Shown piece after piece: positions 18,920 to 29,391 of a stretch of 64,000 nucleotides of DNA. Source of the stretch: Shewanella loihica PV-4 (GTDB lineage: Bacteria > Pseudomonadota > Gammaproteobacteria > Enterobacterales > Shewanellaceae); contig NC_009092.1 of NCBI RefSeq assembly GCF_000016065.1, positions 1,798,001-1,862,000 of the forward strand. Direction: 5' to 3'. The position numbers and the translations under genes are program-made. Position 1 is the first letter of the stretch. Every line of letters starts with the position of its first letter. The notes below the pieces were generated by a model, which was not told where the DNA came from, ran no database searches, and worked only from the letters and a program-made list of their open reading frames with translations.

Positions 18920-19888
18920 ATGTTGTGTTCTAGTCGCCCTATGGTTATTGGGAGTATTGCTTTACTCCTGAGTTGGCTATCGCCTGCAGCGATGGCCGCC
19001 GAGTCGCCCGAGTTAATCGAGTCGTATAAGCCAGCTGAGCCGCCCAAGGCATTAACTGTTGAGGCAAATCAGTTGATGCCAGAACAGCTAAAATCAGAAC
19101 CGCTTGAGCCAGCACAACGACTCCCGGGCATACAGTTGGCCGGGAGTCTCGAGGCCGACCGACCTATATCAGAGTATCTGGTGAGCGAAAAGTTCGATGG
19201 CGTCAGAGGCCGCTGGACGGGAGAACGTATGCTAACCCGCTCGGGGCAGGTTATTAGGCTCCCAGCTTGGTTTACCAAGGGCTTTCCGACGGAGCCCTTA
19301 GATGGCGAACTGTGGATTGCTCGCCAGCAGTTTGAGGCGATCTCAGCCCTGGTGCGTGATAAAGATGCCGACCCTGAGCGTTGGCGCGCCGTTCAATTTA
19401 TGGTCTTCGATTATCCCACCATTGATAGTCCCTTTGCTGAGCGCTATGCCCTCGCCGTTAAACGCTACGCAAATTTGTCGCCTTTCCTGCAGATCATCCC
19501 TCAGTGGCGAATTCAAGACAGTCAGGCGCTGAACGCCGCCTTGGATGAGTGGGTGGCTCAAGGCGCCGAAGGGCTTATGCTGCATCACCAGGCTGCACAC
19601 TATCACGCAGGGCGTAACGGTGACCTGGTAAAACTCAAACGCTATCAAGATGCAGAGGCCAAGGTTATCGCTTACTTCGAGGGGAAGGGCAAGTATAGAG
19701 GAATGATGGGCGCCCTAGAGGTCGAAACAAATGAAGGCATACGTTTTAAGTTAGGCACAGGATTCAGCGATGAGCAGCGCCGGCATCCTCCGGCCATTGG
19801 CAGCACGGTTACCTACAAGTATTATGGCCTCACCCACAATGGTGTGCCCAGATTTGCCAGCTTTATGCGGGTACGGGAGCCCTTGTAA
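18920..19888 (+). CDS. Periplasmic ATP-dependent DNA ligase (LigE-type)
   Basis: A minimal ATP-dependent DNA ligase of 322 aa. Nucleotidyltransferase motif I is SEKFDGVRGRW (the Lys is the AMP acceptor), with LDGELW (motif III), MVFDYP, EGLMLHH (motif IV) and LVKLKRY (motif V). An OB-fold follows. The start at 18920 has a strong GGAGGAG and gives a clear signal peptide (hydrophobic about residues 8-25, cleavage near AMA-AE), so the enzyme is predicted to be exported. Such secreted ligases (LigE group) occur in Vibrio, Neisseria and other naturally competent bacteria; a role in DNA uptake or biofilm DNA repair is inferred. It lies 29 bases before the LMW-PTP gene. Confidence 0.92.
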   Translation: MLCSSRPMVIGSIALLLSWLSPAAMAAESPELIESYKPAEPPKALTVEANQLMPEQLKSEPLEPAQRLPGIQLAGSLEADRPISEYLVSEKFDGVRGRWTGERMLTRSGQVIRLPAWFTKGFPTEPLDGELWIARQQFEAISALVRDKDADPERWRAVQFMVFDYPTIDSPFAERYALAVKRYANLSPFLQIIPQWRIQDSQALNAALDEWVAQGAEGLMLHHQAAHYHAGRNGDLVKLKRYQDAEAKVIAYFEGKGKYRGMMGALEVETNEGIRFKLGTGFSDEQRRHPPAIGSTVTYKYYGLTHNGVPRFASFMRVREPL

Positions 19889-19917
19889 GAACGCTAATTA
19901 AGTAAGAAAGGAAGGCT

Positions 19918-20382
19918 ATGTCTAAGGTTAACTCTGTCCTATTTGTCTGTCTCGGCAATATCTGCCGCTCACCGACGGCCGAGGCTGTGTTTAGGGGGCT
20001 GCTCAGCGAGCGCGGCTTGTCTATCGGCTGCGATTCGGCGGGCACCTCTGCCTATCACGAGGGGGAGGGCCCAGACAGACGGGCCCGCTTGGCAGGCGAG
20101 CGCCGCGGACTCGATTTCAGCGGCATTCGCGCCAGAGGCGTGACAGATGAAGATTTTGAGCGTTTCGATCTTATCCTGGCGGCCGATAAGGCAAATCTTC
20201 GCGATCTGCGTGCGCGCTGCCCGGCTCACCATCAGTATAAGTTGGCGCTGATGCTCTCTTTTCTTGAGGAGGGAGAGCAGGAGGTGCCAGACCCTTACTA
20301 TGGCGGCGATGATGGCTTCGAGCAGGTATTGGACTTACTGCAACAGAGCTGTGAAGGGCTGCTGTCACAGATTGCTAAGTAA
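19918..20382 (+). CDS. Low-molecular-weight protein-tyrosine phosphatase
   Basis: A 154-residue phosphatase with the CX5R active-site loop VCLGNICRSPTAEA at residues 10-23 and the general-acid aspartate in VPDPYYGG near residue 122. In capsule clusters these enzymes (Wzb, Etp) pair with a tyrosine kinase, but none is nearby. It sits close behind the secreted ligase gene with an AAGGAAGG ribosome-binding site and may be co-transcribed with it. The substrate is unknown. Confidence 0.93.
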   Translation: MSKVNSVLFVCLGNICRSPTAEAVFRGLLSERGLSIGCDSAGTSAYHEGEGPDRRARLAGERRGLDFSGIRARGVTDEDFERFDLILAADKANLRDLRARCPAHHQYKLALMLSFLEEGEQEVPDPYYGGDDGFEQVLDLLQQSCEGLLSQIAK

Positions 20383-20552
20383 TTAAAATCAGCAGGGTTA
20401 ATGAGTAGAGCTAAATTAAGCAGAGTTAGCCAAGTGGGGCCTTATAAGGTAAGGCTATAGAAGGCAAAACCGCTTACAACTGACGCCTATTGGAATAGTC
20501 CGAAGTGCATCTCCTTGCAAGCGGTGTAATGTCAGTATTTCAATCAGACAGC

Positions 20553-21494
20553 TTAGTCGTTATGACGAACGCCGGAACGTTTCAGGCGCTCGGCCTCTAT
20601 TTTGGCCTGTTTCTCGGCCTCTTTCTCGGCCAGGATGCGAGCCACTTCCGCTTTCTCTGCCTCGGCCATCTCTGGAGTCTCCAGTGACAACTGGCCTATC
20701 TTACCCGAGCGGAACTCATGCAACAGGAGTTCAGAAGCTTTGTGCAGATCGATTCTGCCACCCGGTCTCAGCGCGCCGCGCTTACGGCCGATCGCTTCGA
20801 GCAGGCCGATATCGTCATTGGGTAATTCTTTAAGCTTATAACGCTCAAGCATGGCATCGGGATAGGCCTTGAGGAAGTATTCGGCGGCGAACATGGCCAC
20901 ATCTTCATATTCCATAGCCGTATCTTTGATGGCGCCGGTCACCGCCAGGCGATAGCCGCTGGCCTCGTTGTCTACTTTAGGCCAGAGAATGCCCGGGGTG
21001 TCTGACAGCACTATGCCATTTTTCAGATTGATACGCTGCTGGGTCTTGGTCACCGCAGGCTCATTACCCGTTTTGGCGATGACTCTTCCTGCCAAGGTAT
21101 TGATAATGGTTGATTTACCTACGTTAGGGATCCCCATGATCATGGTGCGGATATCTTTCTCTATCTTGTCGCGACTAGGCACCAGCTTACGGCAGAGTTC
21201 GGGGACCTTACGCACCTGGGCAGCCTGCAAGGTGGTGATGGCCATCGCCTTTACCCCTTGCTCTTGCTCCAGATAGTCAATCCAGCGTTGGGTGATCTCG
21301 GGATCGGCCAGATCTGACTTGTTGAGCAGTTTGATACAGGGTCTGTTACCGCGCAAACTGGTGACCATAGGGTTTTCGCTGCTGTAAGGGATACGGGCGT
21401 CGAGTACCTCGATCACTAGATCGACCTGAGGCATCACCTCTGCTATCTCTTTGCGCGCCTTGTGCATATGGCCTGGAAACCACTGAATTGCCAT
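20553..21494 (-). CDS. Ribosome biogenesis GTPase YlqF/RbgA
   Basis: A circularly permuted GTPase of 313 aa involved in late 50S assembly. The permuted motif order is visible: G4 (LLNKSDLAD near residue 55) comes before G1 (GIPNVGKST near residue 120), followed by G3 (LSDTPGILWP). A C-terminal helical RNA-binding domain ends in a Glu/Ala/Lys-rich coiled segment (about residues 270-305). It is convergent with the LMW-PTP gene across a 170-base gap in which I see nothing else. Confidence 0.94.
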   Translation of the reverse strand: MAIQWFPGHMHKARKEIAEVMPQVDLVIEVLDARIPYSSENPMVTSLRGNRPCIKLLNKSDLADPEITQRWIDYLEQEQGVKAMAITTLQAAQVRKVPELCRKLVPSRDKIEKDIRTMIMGIPNVGKSTIINTLAGRVIAKTGNEPAVTKTQQRINLKNGIVLSDTPGILWPKVDNEASGYRLAVTGAIKDTAMEYEDVAMFAAEYFLKAYPDAMLERYKLKELPNDDIGLLEAIGRKRGALRPGGRIDLHKASELLLHEFRSGKIGQLSLETPEMAEAEKAEVARILAEKEAEKQAKIEAERLKRSGVRHND

Positions 21495-21561
21495 CTCTGT
21501 ACTCTGTCTCTGTGCAAATTTGGGGAGGGATTTTACCTTGATATGGCTTAAAAATCATAAA

Positions 21562-21587
21562 TAAAAAGCGCCCTGAGGCGCTTTTTA
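21562..21587. terminator. Intrinsic terminator after the 2OG-oxygenase gene
   Basis: A perfect hairpin AAAAAGCGCC/GGCGCTTTTT with A/T-runs on both sides lies between two minus-strand genes, so it ends the oxygenase transcript. Confidence 0.82.
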
Positions 21588-21602
21588 TCTTAGTCGAGGA
21601 GG

Positions 21603-22442
21603 TTAGATAACGCCTAATTCTCTCAGACGCTCCATCAGATAGCTGTCGGCGGTGTAACGCTCTGACAGGACCACCTCTGGCTTAGGATGTAGGAAGAGGG
21701 GCAGGGAGATGCGCGAGCGTGTTTTGTCGGCGCCTTCTGGGTTGACCACCCTGTGGGTCGTCGATGGGAAGTAGCCGCCCGATGCTTCTTGGAGCATGTC
21801 ACCTATGTTGATGATCAGGTTACCGAAATCGCTCGGTACGTCTAACCATTCGCCCGATTTGGCTTTTACCTGCAGGCCGGGCTCGTTAGCGGCCGGCAAC
21901 ACGGTAAGCAGGTTGATATCTTCGTGAGCCGCGGCGCGAATGGCGCCTAGCTCTTCGTCACCCGACATCGGTGGATAGTGAAGGATACGCAGCAGCGTCT
22001 TGTGGCTGTTCTCGATCATCTTAGGCAGGGCGATAGAGTAATTGACCGCCACTTCTGCCGGTGTATGAGCTTCCACCCAACCTAACAGCTCTTCTGCCAA
22101 TGCATTAGCTTCCTGGTAATAGCGCAGAATGTTTTCCCTGAGGGAATCGGGGATACGGCCCCATGGGTAAACATGGTAATACTCTTTAATGTCTTTAACC
22201 GTATGACCCTTAGCGGTTTCAGAAACATCGGCCGGGAAGAAACCGTCGTGGGTTTCTGGCTTAAATAGGTAGTCATGTTTCTCATCGCTATTGAAGAAGG
22301 CTTGCCACTCTTCATAGATGGTATCTACTAAGGCCTTGTCGATTGGGTGATTTGAGAGTACGCCAAATCCAGTTTCACGCAAGGACTCAACGAAGCGCTG
22401 GGCGCTGTCCTGAGCACGGTAATCTATTGTTTCTAATTTCAT
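21603..22442 (-). CDS. 2-oxoglutarate/Fe(II) oxygenase, isopenicillin-N-synthase family
   Basis: A 279-residue double-stranded beta-helix dioxygenase. The N-terminal DIOX_N module is recognisable (FVESLRETGFGVLSNHPID). The Fe(II) ligands are in AAHEDINLLTVL (HxD) and STTHRVVNPEG (distal His), and the oxoglutarate Arg is in RSRISLPLFL. The frame is open to 22523, but the ATG at 22442 gives the natural N-terminus (MKLETIDYRAQD). The substrate is unknown. It is probably monocistronic, and a CRP-like site sits about 65 bases upstream of the start. Confidence 0.88.
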   Translation of the reverse strand: MKLETIDYRAQDSAQRFVESLRETGFGVLSNHPIDKALVDTIYEEWQAFFNSDEKHDYLFKPETHDGFFPADVSETAKGHTVKDIKEYYHVYPWGRIPDSLRENILRYYQEANALAEELLGWVEAHTPAEVAVNYSIALPKMIENSHKTLLRILHYPPMSGDEELGAIRAAAHEDINLLTVLPAANEPGLQVKAKSGEWLDVPSDFGNLIINIGDMLQEASGGYFPSTTHRVVNPEGADKTRSRISLPLFLHPKPEVVLSERYTADSYLMERLRELGVI

Positions 22443-22508
22443 ATTTTGTTTTCTTGTTATTGAACCCCGCAGGCAGTGTACCCCTGGGATCGCCTTTGAG
22501 CAATTGGG

Positions 22509-22524
22509 TGTGATAAAAATCACG
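22509..22524. promoter_or_regulatory. Candidate CRP binding site
   Basis: The sequence TGTGA-N6-TCACG matches the CRP half-sites (TGTGA and TCACA) except for the last base. It lies in the divergent region between the 2OG-oxygenase and msrBA genes, 67 bases from the former start and about 210 from the latter. Confidence 0.55.
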
Positions 22525-22733
22525 TTTTCATTGTTTGGCCATAAGAAGAGGCTAGATCACCACTAATATTTTCATCATTAAAATCATAGGCTAGCTAATA
22601 AACAGCCGATAATTGATATAATCATGTAATAACCTACCTATTTACTAGGTCTTTTATCTGCTATTGTGAGTAGTGTGATCTTATTGACCCTAAGGGTCGT
22701 ATTAGCGGTACAGGAGTGCAAGAGTCTTTAACT

Positions 22734-23651
22734 ATGCGTGAACTAACGGAATTTGAGCGGTATGTGATTGAGAGCAAGGGGACCGAGCGCCCCTTTAGTG
22801 GCGAGTATAACCAGCATGATGCGCCTGGTGTCTATCACTGTAAGCGCTGTGATGCGCCTCTCTATCTGTCCGAGCATAAGTTTAACGCCCATTGTGGCTG
22901 GCCTGCGTTCGATGATGAGATCCCGGGGGCGATCAAACGCTTGCCTGATGCCGATGGGCATAGGGTGGAGATAGTGTGCGCTCAGTGCGGCGCGCATTTA
23001 GGCCATGTGTTTGAGGGAGAATACCTGACAGACAAAAATTTACGCCACTGCGTAAACTCTGTCTCCATGGTATTCAAAGGTGAAGCGACGCAGCAGAGCG
23101 ATGACAGTCATATTCGCTGGGCGACCATTGGCGGTGGCTGTTTCTGGTGTCTCGAGGCGGTATTTAGTCAGCTCAGAGGCGTGATAGCGGTGAAGTCTGG
23201 CTATGCGGGGGGGGATGCTTCCAGCGCTAACTACCGCGCCGTCTGCGCCGGGGATACGGGCCATGCCGAGGTGGTACAGATAGAGTTCGACAGTCATATC
23301 ATCAGCTTTGAAGAGCTGCTGGAGGTCTTCTGGCAGAGCCATGATCCCACTACGCTTAATCGGCAGGGTAATGATGTCGGTACTCAGTATCGCTCGGTGA
23401 TCTTTGCCCATGACGATGAGCAGATTAGGGCCGCAAGTCAGATGATATCCAGGCTGACCGAGGCGAACATCTTCGATAAGCCCATAGTTACAGAGCTGGT
23501 GGCGCTGGATAACTTCTATCCCGCCGAGCCTTATCACGATGCCTACTTCGAGCATAACCGGCAGCAGCCCTACTGTCAGATGGTGGTCAAGCCCAAGGTG
23601 GATAAGATAAAAGCCCTGTTTAAGGAGCGGCTCAAGTCGGGCGGCGGATAA
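22734..23651 (+). CDS. Bifunctional methionine sulfoxide reductase, MsrB-MsrA fusion
   Basis: Reduces both stereoisomers of methionine sulfoxide. Residues about 1-125 are MsrB, with two CxxC zinc pairs (CKRC, CAQC) and the catalytic Cys in RHCVNSVSM. Residues about 135-300 are MsrA, with the catalytic Cys in GGGCFWCLEAVF and the signature GYAGG. The order is B then A. I see no signal peptide, so it is cytosolic. The frame runs to a GTG at 22716, but that codon abuts its only AGGAG; the ATG at 22734 (MRELTEFERY) is better placed behind AAGAG. Confidence 0.93.
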   Translation: MRELTEFERYVIESKGTERPFSGEYNQHDAPGVYHCKRCDAPLYLSEHKFNAHCGWPAFDDEIPGAIKRLPDADGHRVEIVCAQCGAHLGHVFEGEYLTDKNLRHCVNSVSMVFKGEATQQSDDSHIRWATIGGGCFWCLEAVFSQLRGVIAVKSGYAGGDASSANYRAVCAGDTGHAEVVQIEFDSHIISFEELLEVFWQSHDPTTLNRQGNDVGTQYRSVIFAHDDEQIRAASQMISRLTEANIFDKPIVTELVALDNFYPAEPYHDAYFEHNRQQPYCQMVVKPKVDKIKALFKERLKSGGG

Positions 23652-23652
23652 T

Positions 23653-23679
23653 AAAAAAGGCGCATCATGCGCCTTTTTT
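23653..23679. terminator. Bidirectional terminator
   Basis: A hairpin AAAAAAGGCGCAT/ATGCGCCTTTTTT lies between the convergent msrBA and SulP genes. Confidence 0.85.
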
Positions 23680-23718
23680 GTTGCCAAGGTTTAGCCAGCT
23701 TATTTGGAGCTGGATGCC

Positions 23719-25278
23719 TTAAGAATCGAGTTTGTCGTCGGCCACCTTATAGTGGGGATCTTCTATCAGGTTGACCTCTACCAAGTCGCCCGCCTTATGC
23801 AACAGCTTTTTACAGTCATGGCTGAGGTGACGTAGATGCAGTCGTTTACCCGCACTCACATAGCGCTCGGCCAGGGTGTCTATGGCTTCGAGGGCTGAGT
23901 GATCGCACACGCGAGAGTTTTGGAAATCGACAATCACATCTTGTGGATCTGTCTTGGCGTGGAACAGCTCTAAGAACTCGGCGACCGAACCAAAAAACAG
24001 CGGGCCGTTGAGCTTATAAACTTTCCAGCCGTTGGCATCTTCGCTCACATCGACGTTGATATGTTTGGCGTGCTCCCAGGCAAAGACCAGCGCTGAGACA
24101 ATAACGCCGACAAATACCGCAAAGGCGAGATCGGTAAACACTGTCACCACAGTCACCAGCACTATAACGAAGGCATCATGCTTAGGCACCTTACGCATCA
24201 CCTTGAAGCTTGCCCACTCGAATGTGCCCAGTACCACCATGAACATCACACCCACAAGCGCGGCTAGCGGGATCATCTCGATCAGCGCCGAGCCGAACAG
24301 GATAAAGGTGAGCAGGGCGATGGCCGCCGTGATCCCCGAGAGTCTGCCGCGTCCACCCGAGTTGATGTTGATCATCGACTGTCCAATCATGGCACAGCCA
24401 CCCATGGCGCCGAAGAAGCCACTGGTGATGTTGCCTATGCCTTGGCCGACACATTCCTTGTTGCCTTTGCCTCGGGTGCTGGTCATCTCATCGATCACCG
24501 TCAGGGTCAGCAGTGATTCGATAAGACCAACGGCCGCCAAGATAAAGGAGTAGGGCAGGATGATCGACAGCGTCTCCAGGTTAAAGGGCACTGAGGGAAT
24601 GGCGAAGCTCGGCAGGTTACCGGCTATAGTTGCATGCTCGTCACCAGACATGGACTTCAAGAAATCCAGTACGTTGCGGGTATCGAGTTCGAAGTAGACC
24701 ACGATGGCGGTCACAGTCAGTATCGCCGCCAGCGACGATGGAAACGCCGTGGTGAGCTTAGGCAGGAAGTGGATGATCGCCATGGTGAGGGCCACTAGAC
24801 CCAGCATGAGGATCAATTGATCCTGTGGCAGCCAGGTTAACACACCGTTAGCGTCGGGGACCTTAAACTGGCCAAGTTGGGCCAGAAAAATCACTATGGC
24901 CAGACCGTTCACGAAGCCTATCATTACCGGATAGGGCACGATACGGATAAATTTTCCCAGCTTAAACAGGCCACAAGTCACCTGTATCAGGCCAGCCAGC
25001 ACGACCGCCGCAAAGAGGTATTGCACCCCATGTTCGCTTACCAGTGCCACCATGACAACCGCCATGGCACCCGTGGCGCCAGAGATCATGCCGGGACGAC
25101 CGCCGATAAGGGCGGTGACCAGTCCCATGATGAAGGCGGCGTATAGGCCGACCATAGGCTCGACACCGGCGACGAAAGCAAAAGCAACGGCTTCGGGGAC
25201 CAATGCCAAGGCAACCGTGAGTCCCGACAACAGGTCTGCTCTGTGGCTGCTGGTTTTGTGACGAATAAGATCGAACAT
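23719..25278 (-). CDS. SulP-family anion transporter with STAS domain
   Basis: A 519-residue inner-membrane transporter with about 12 to 14 membrane spans in the SLC26/SulP fold (N-terminal [20 protein letters not shown] and GLYAAFIMG, core [17 protein letters not shown]). A cytoplasmic C-terminal STAS domain follows (from about residue 425, [24 protein letters not shown] strand-helix). Family members carry sulfate, bicarbonate or dicarboxylates; the sequence alone does not decide. No carbonic anhydrase or sulfate-assimilation gene is adjacent. Confidence 0.9.
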   Translation of the reverse strand: MFDLIRHKTSSHRADLLSGLTVALALVPEAVAFAFVAGVEPMVGLYAAFIMGLVTALIGGRPGMISGATGAMAVVMVALVSEHGVQYLFAAVVLAGLIQVTCGLFKLGKFIRIVPYPVMIGFVNGLAIVIFLAQLGQFKVPDANGVLTWLPQDQLILMLGLVALTMAIIHFLPKLTTAFPSSLAAILTVTAIVVYFELDTRNVLDFLKSMSGDEHATIAGNLPSFAIPSVPFNLETLSIILPYSFILAAVGLIESLLTLTVIDEMTSTRGKGNKECVGQGIGNITSGFFGAMGGCAMIGQSMININSGGRGRLSGITAAIALLTFILFGSALIEMIPLAALVGVMFMVVLGTFEWASFKVMRKVPKHDAFVIVLVTVVTVFTDLAFAVFVGVIVSALVFAWEHAKHINVDVSEDANGWKVYKLNGPLFFGSVAEFLELFHAKTDPQDVIVDFQNSRVCDHSALEAIDTLAERYVSAGKRLHLRHLSHDCKKLLHKAGDLVEVNLIEDPHYKVADDKLDS

Positions 25279-25353
25279 TTAGCCTCTGTTATTAATATGT
25301 TAGTTGAGTGATTTTCGGTCGCGCATACTAGCAAAATAGTGGCGCCAATAAAA

Positions 25354-25385
25354 TAAAAAGCCATGCATTATTGCATGGCTTTTTT
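25354..25385 (-). terminator. Intrinsic terminator of rne
   Basis: On the minus strand AAGCCATGCAATA/TGCATGGCTT forms a hairpin followed by a T-rich run, about 20 bases beyond the rne stop. The other strand also ends in six T. Confidence 0.83.
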
Positions 25386-25405
25386 GACTTAAGGCTTAGT
25401 ATACC

Positions 25406-28400
25406 TTAGGGACGTGCCATTTCCGAGTTTGCGCTGTTACCGCGTTTCACTGGCTCGGCCGACGCTTCTTTTGCCGTGGCTTCATATTGACGTCCCGATG
25501 GGGTGTCGACGAGCGCCCTGGCTTCTACCTCAGGTTTGGTCATGGTAGAACTCACCATGGAACCGAAGCGGCTGGTGGCCTTAGGCGCAGGCTTCTCAGC
25601 CTCGTCGCTAGCCGTCTCTTCTGGCTTATCCTCTGCTGGCGTTGCCTCAACTTTAGCTGCAGGTTTCACCTTAGCGGTTGGGGCTGGTACGGCTGCAGGC
25701 TTTGCCATAGGGGCTGATGCGGCGCTGCTCTCTTTGGCAGCAGGCGCTTCAGTCTTAGCTTCAGTTTCGACTTCAGGCGTCTCGACTGGCGCAGTTTCTA
25801 CTGCTGCTGGCTCTTCGGCCTGCGCAGCGACGTCTTCTGCTTGAGGGGCCGCTTCTTGGCTGGCCTTAACCTCTTCAGGTGTGCTGGTTAGATCCAGCTC
25901 CGCCTGAACTTCCTCTTTCAGACTGGCTTTCGCCTCGCCTGCCAGTGGTAGGCTCTGCTGAGCTTCTTCTACAGAGGTTTCCTCTTCAGAAGCGACTTTG
26001 GCCTTAGGTGCACGACGTCTTGGCTTAGGCTTGCTCTCTTCTTGAGAAGCTTCTTCGGCGGCCGCTTTAGCAGGTGCTTCCTCAGCGACTGTGGTTTCGG
26101 TGACAGTCGTTTCGGTGACAGTCGTTTCAGCGACTGTAGTTACTTCGTCAGCCTCTTGTTTTACCGCTTCTTGCTCGGTCGCAGTTGCCTGTACTTCGCT
26201 AACGGCTTCAACAACGCTGCCTTCTTGCTCTAGCTGCTCACCCAGCAGAGGCGCAGTTTCCACCTCATTTGGAATGAAGGCGGGCTCGCCATTGTTAACT
26301 TCACCATTGCCTTCTTCATCGCGGCGACGACGTTGACCGGCGGCGCGCAGATGACGTGGGCTACGACGACTACGACGTTGGCCTTCTCTTGGCTCGCGTT
26401 TGCCTTCTGACTCGCCCTCTTGTGGTTGAGCACTAGCCTCTTCAGCTTGAGCTTCGTCTGCATGCGCTTCGACTTGTGTTGTCACTTCGGTATCTTTAGG
26501 CTCGTTTGCGGCTTGAGTCTCGACAGCTGGCTGCTCGCTGGCAGTGTCTTCATCGGCGACTTGCTCGGCTTGAGTCTCTTCCTCTAGCTTGTCGGCTTTA
26601 TCCTGCTTAGGCTTGCTCTTACGTGGCTGACGCTTCTGACGCTGTGGCTTATCGTCTGCAGTGGCTTCTGCAGCTGGCACTTGTACCTGCTCGTCGTTGG
26701 CCTTCTCGGCAACTTCGATGGCGAGTGCGGCCTCATCGGCGAGCTGCTGCTCTGACTGCACGCGGACCTTACGGCGCATGTTGCGGCGTTGACGACGCTC
26801 GCGAGCGGCTTCTTGTTTTGGTTGCTGCGCTTGGCTTTCAGTGTCTTTGCTCTGACTCTGTGGCTTGTCGTCACGGTCACGCTTTTGGCGTTTCTCGTTA
26901 CGGCTCTTCGCACTGCGGCTATCCGCGTCATCAGGCTTGGCACTGCGGCTGCGTTTGTTGTCTGTCTCTTTGCCTTCGTCGCGGCTCTTACGTGTATCGT
27001 TGCGACGGTTGTTGCGACGACTGTTACGGTTCTGCGCGTTGCGACGAGGCTGCTCTTTCTTGACCTCTTCCTTTGGCTGCTCTGGCTCACCACCAAACAG
27101 CTTGCCGATGGCGGCAAATAGCTTGGCGATCAAACCTGGCTCTTGAGCCTTTTCAGCTGGCTTGGCTGGTGCGGGAGCCGCCTGGGTTGGCGCATCCTTA
27201 ACCGGCGTCGAGAAGCCTTTCAGTGCTGGCTCAGGTGATGCGGCGCGCTCTAGTTTGCGCGGCTCGTAGAGCTTAGACTCAGGCTGCTCGAGCAGCTTGT
27301 AGCTTGACTCGCTGATCTGATCGTCTTTGCGGTGACGGGTCACACGGTAGTCAGGTGTCGTCATGTTTGGATCTGGGATCACGTAGACTTCGACATCATG
27401 ACGCTGCTCTGTGATACGAATGGCTTTACGCTTTTCGTTGAGCAGGAAGGCGGCGACATCGACAGGGACGATCGCTTCAATCTGAGAGGTGTTCTCTTTG
27501 ATCGCTTCCTCTTCCATCAGACGCAGGATAGAGAGCGCCAGTGATTCGGTACCACGAATGGTGCCTTGGCCATGACAGCGTGGACACAGGTGCGCGGCAG
27601 ACTCTTCCAGTGACGGACGCAGACGCTGACGCGACATTTCCATCAGACCGAAGCGAGAGATGCGTCCTAGTTGGACACGGGCTCTGTCGTGATGCACGGC
27701 GTCGCGCATTCTGTTTTCGACTTCGCGTTGGTGTCTGACCGGTGTCATGTCGATGAAATCGATAACCACCAGGCCGCCCAAGTCTCGCAGACGCAGCTGA
27801 CGAGCAATCTCGTCGGCCGCTTCAAGGTTGGTATTGAGCGCAGTTTCTTCGATATCGCCGCCCTTAGTCGCACGGGCCGAGTTGATATCGATTGAGGTCA
27901 ATGCTTCGGTTGGATCGATAACGATAGAACCACCAGAAGGAAGACGCACTTCACGCTGGAAGGCCGATTCGATCTGAGTTTCAATCTGGAAATGGGTAAA
28001 CAGCGGTACTTCCGCCTCGTAGCGCTTGATACGATCGACAAAGTCTGGACGCACCAAAGCCACGTGTTGCTTAGCCTGTTCATAGATACGCTGATGGTCG
28101 ATCAGGACTTCGCCCACGTCGCGGCGCAGGTAGTCGCGGATGGCACGTACGATAACGTTACTTTCCTGATGGATCAGGAAAGGTGCGGGGCGGTTTTGCG
28201 CCGCTTCTTCGATGGCAGCCCAGTGGTGCTGGAGAACCTTAAGGTCCCATTTCAGCTCGGCTGCGTCTTTACCTACACCGGCGGTGCGCACGATAAGCCC
28301 CATGCCTTGCGGCACTTCCAGCTCTGACATGGCCGCTTTTAGCTCGGTACGCTCATCACCTTCGATTCGGCGAGAGATACCGCCGGCGCGAGGGTTGTTT

Positions 28401-28792
28401 GGCATCAGCACCAGGTAAGAGCCTGCTAGACTGATGAAGGTGGTCAGGGCCGCGCCCTTGTTGCCACGCTCTTCTTTATCAATCTGTACTATAACTTCCT
28501 GACCCTCTTTAACCACCTCTTTGATGTTAGGACGGCCTTGGAAAGAGTAACCTTTAGGGAAGTATTCGCGTGCAATTTCTTTGAGGGGAAGGAAACCATG
28601 ACGCTCGGCGCCATAGTCGACGAAAGCCGCTTCGAGAGAGGGTTCTACGCGGGTGATTTTACCCTTGTAGATGTTGGCTTTCTTCTGCTCGTGACCAGGA
28701 CTCTCAATGTCGAGATCGTACAGTTGTTGCCCATCAACGAGGGCAACGCGCAACTCTTCAGACTGAGTCGCATTAATTAACATCCGTTTCAT
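25406..28792 (-). CDS. rne: Ribonuclease E
   Basis: The endonuclease at the core of the RNA degradosome (1128 aa). The N-terminal half is the catalytic domain: S1 domain (about residues 35-125), 5'-sensor and RNase H-like region, the metal-binding DNase I-like motif (LVVIDFIDM near residue 345) and the Zn-link CPRCHGQG near residue 405. Residues from about 510 are unstructured and form the scaffold: an Arg-rich RNA-binding segment (about 590-700), then very acidic Ala/Glu/Val-rich stretches to the end. This scaffold diverges strongly from E. coli, as is usual between genera. A structured leader precedes the start. Confidence 0.97.
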   Translation of the reverse strand: MKRMLINATQSEELRVALVDGQQLYDLDIESPGHEQKKANIYKGKITRVEPSLEAAFVDYGAERHGFLPLKEIAREYFPKGYSFQGRPNIKEVVKEGQEVIVQIDKEERGNKGAALTTFISLAGSYLVLMPNNPRAGGISRRIEGDERTELKAAMSELEVPQGMGLIVRTAGVGKDAAELKWDLKVLQHHWAAIEEAAQNRPAPFLIHQESNVIVRAIRDYLRRDVGEVLIDHQRIYEQAKQHVALVRPDFVDRIKRYEAEVPLFTHFQIETQIESAFQREVRLPSGGSIVIDPTEALTSIDINSARATKGGDIEETALNTNLEAADEIARQLRLRDLGGLVVIDFIDMTPVRHQREVENRMRDAVHHDRARVQLGRISRFGLMEMSRQRLRPSLEESAAHLCPRCHGQGTIRGTESLALSILRLMEEEAIKENTSQIEAIVPVDVAAFLLNEKRKAIRITEQRHDVEVYVIPDPNMTTPDYRVTRHRKDDQISESSYKLLEQPESKLYEPRKLERAASPEPALKGFSTPVKDAPTQAAPAPAKPAEKAQEPGLIAKLFAAIGKLFGGEPEQPKEEVKKEQPRRNAQNRNSRRNNRRNDTRKSRDEGKETDNKRSRSAKPDDADSRSAKSRNEKRQKRDRDDKPQSQSKDTESQAQQPKQEAARERRQRRNMRRKVRVQSEQQLADEAALAIEVAEKANDEQVQVPAAEATADDKPQRQKRQPRKSKPKQDKADKLEEETQAEQVADEDTASEQPAVETQAANEPKDTEVTTQVEAHADEAQAEEASAQPQEGESEGKREPREGQRRSRRSPRHLRAAGQRRRRDEEGNGEVNNGEPAFIPNEVETAPLLGEQLEQEGSVVEAVSEVQATATEQEAVKQEADEVTTVAETTVTETTVTETTVAEEAPAKAAAEEASQEESKPKPRRRAPKAKVASEEETSVEEAQQSLPLAGEAKASLKEEVQAELDLTSTPEEVKASQEAAPQAEDVAAQAEEPAAVETAPVETPEVETEAKTEAPAAKESSAASAPMAKPAAVPAPTAKVKPAAKVEATPAEDKPEETASDEAEKPAPKATSRFGSMVSSTMTKPEVEARALVDTPSGRQYEATAKEASAEPVKRGNSANSEMARP

Positions 28793-29391
28793 GATGACGT
28801 ATTTCTTCTTAAAATAAGGTCATCAAACGTAGCTGTTGTCGATGCATTACGGGCCCAGAATGGTAAGTGGAGCCTCACGGCTTGGGTCTGGGCTAGGGTG
28901 CGCAATCTCTGTAAGACGCAATCGCTGCGTGTCGCACCCTATTTATGGCTTATTTTTTAAAATCGCTAAAAACAAGGAATTCGTTGTTAAACGTCAACCA
29001 ACCCCATAAATTCTAATGTACTTTCCGGTAATGCCAAAATCGATAAGTGCTCGTCTGACGACAAGTTAATAGTAAACTTCGAAATTTGGGGGCGCTATTC
29101 TTAGAGAAACCACGTTGAAATGTGGCATTGATACTGTGTTTAGTCGTTTAAACTCGTTTTCTCGGTTTATTTTTATCCAACGACTTGTAAGTCAATCACT
29201 TACTACTCAGTAAAAATGGCTTTTAGTCTCCGCTCTTCGCGCCTGCATTGGGGGATTTGTGAACACTTTATTCACCATTTATCCCCATTGGCGTGGCAAA
29301 TATAGCAACAATCCTGAAAATCAGCAAATGGAAAGGCACAAAACTTGTTATCTGATGTACAATGTGCAGCTTGAAAGAGACAAGGCGTAGC
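28793..29391. other. Divergent regulatory region between rne and rluC
   Basis: A 599-base stretch without a supported gene. The half next to rne holds the structured rne leader. The rest is AT-rich and should contain the rne and rluC promoters. A TTGACT on the minus strand at 29190-29195 could be a -35 element, but I see no good -10 at proper spacing. Confidence 0.6.
28852..28940 (-). promoter_or_regulatory. Structured 5' leader of rne, likely autoregulatory element
   Basis: Two nested stem-loops lie 60 to 150 bases before the rne start. The stem at 28895-28940 is AGGGTGCG/CGCACCCT with an inner ACGCA/TGCGT hairpin. The other, at 28852-28893, is GCCCAGA/TCTGGGC with an inner AGCC/GGCT hairpin. 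E. coli rne mRNA has a leader with stem-loops (hp2, hp3) that RNase E itself senses to control its level. The position and two-hairpin layout suggest the same role here. Homology to the E. coli element is inferred, not shown. Confidence 0.55.

Noticed and set aside
25500..27150. Long forward ORFs inside rne
   Set aside because: They are shadows of the low-complexity, Ala/Glu/Arg-rich rne scaffold and have no start signals or family features.
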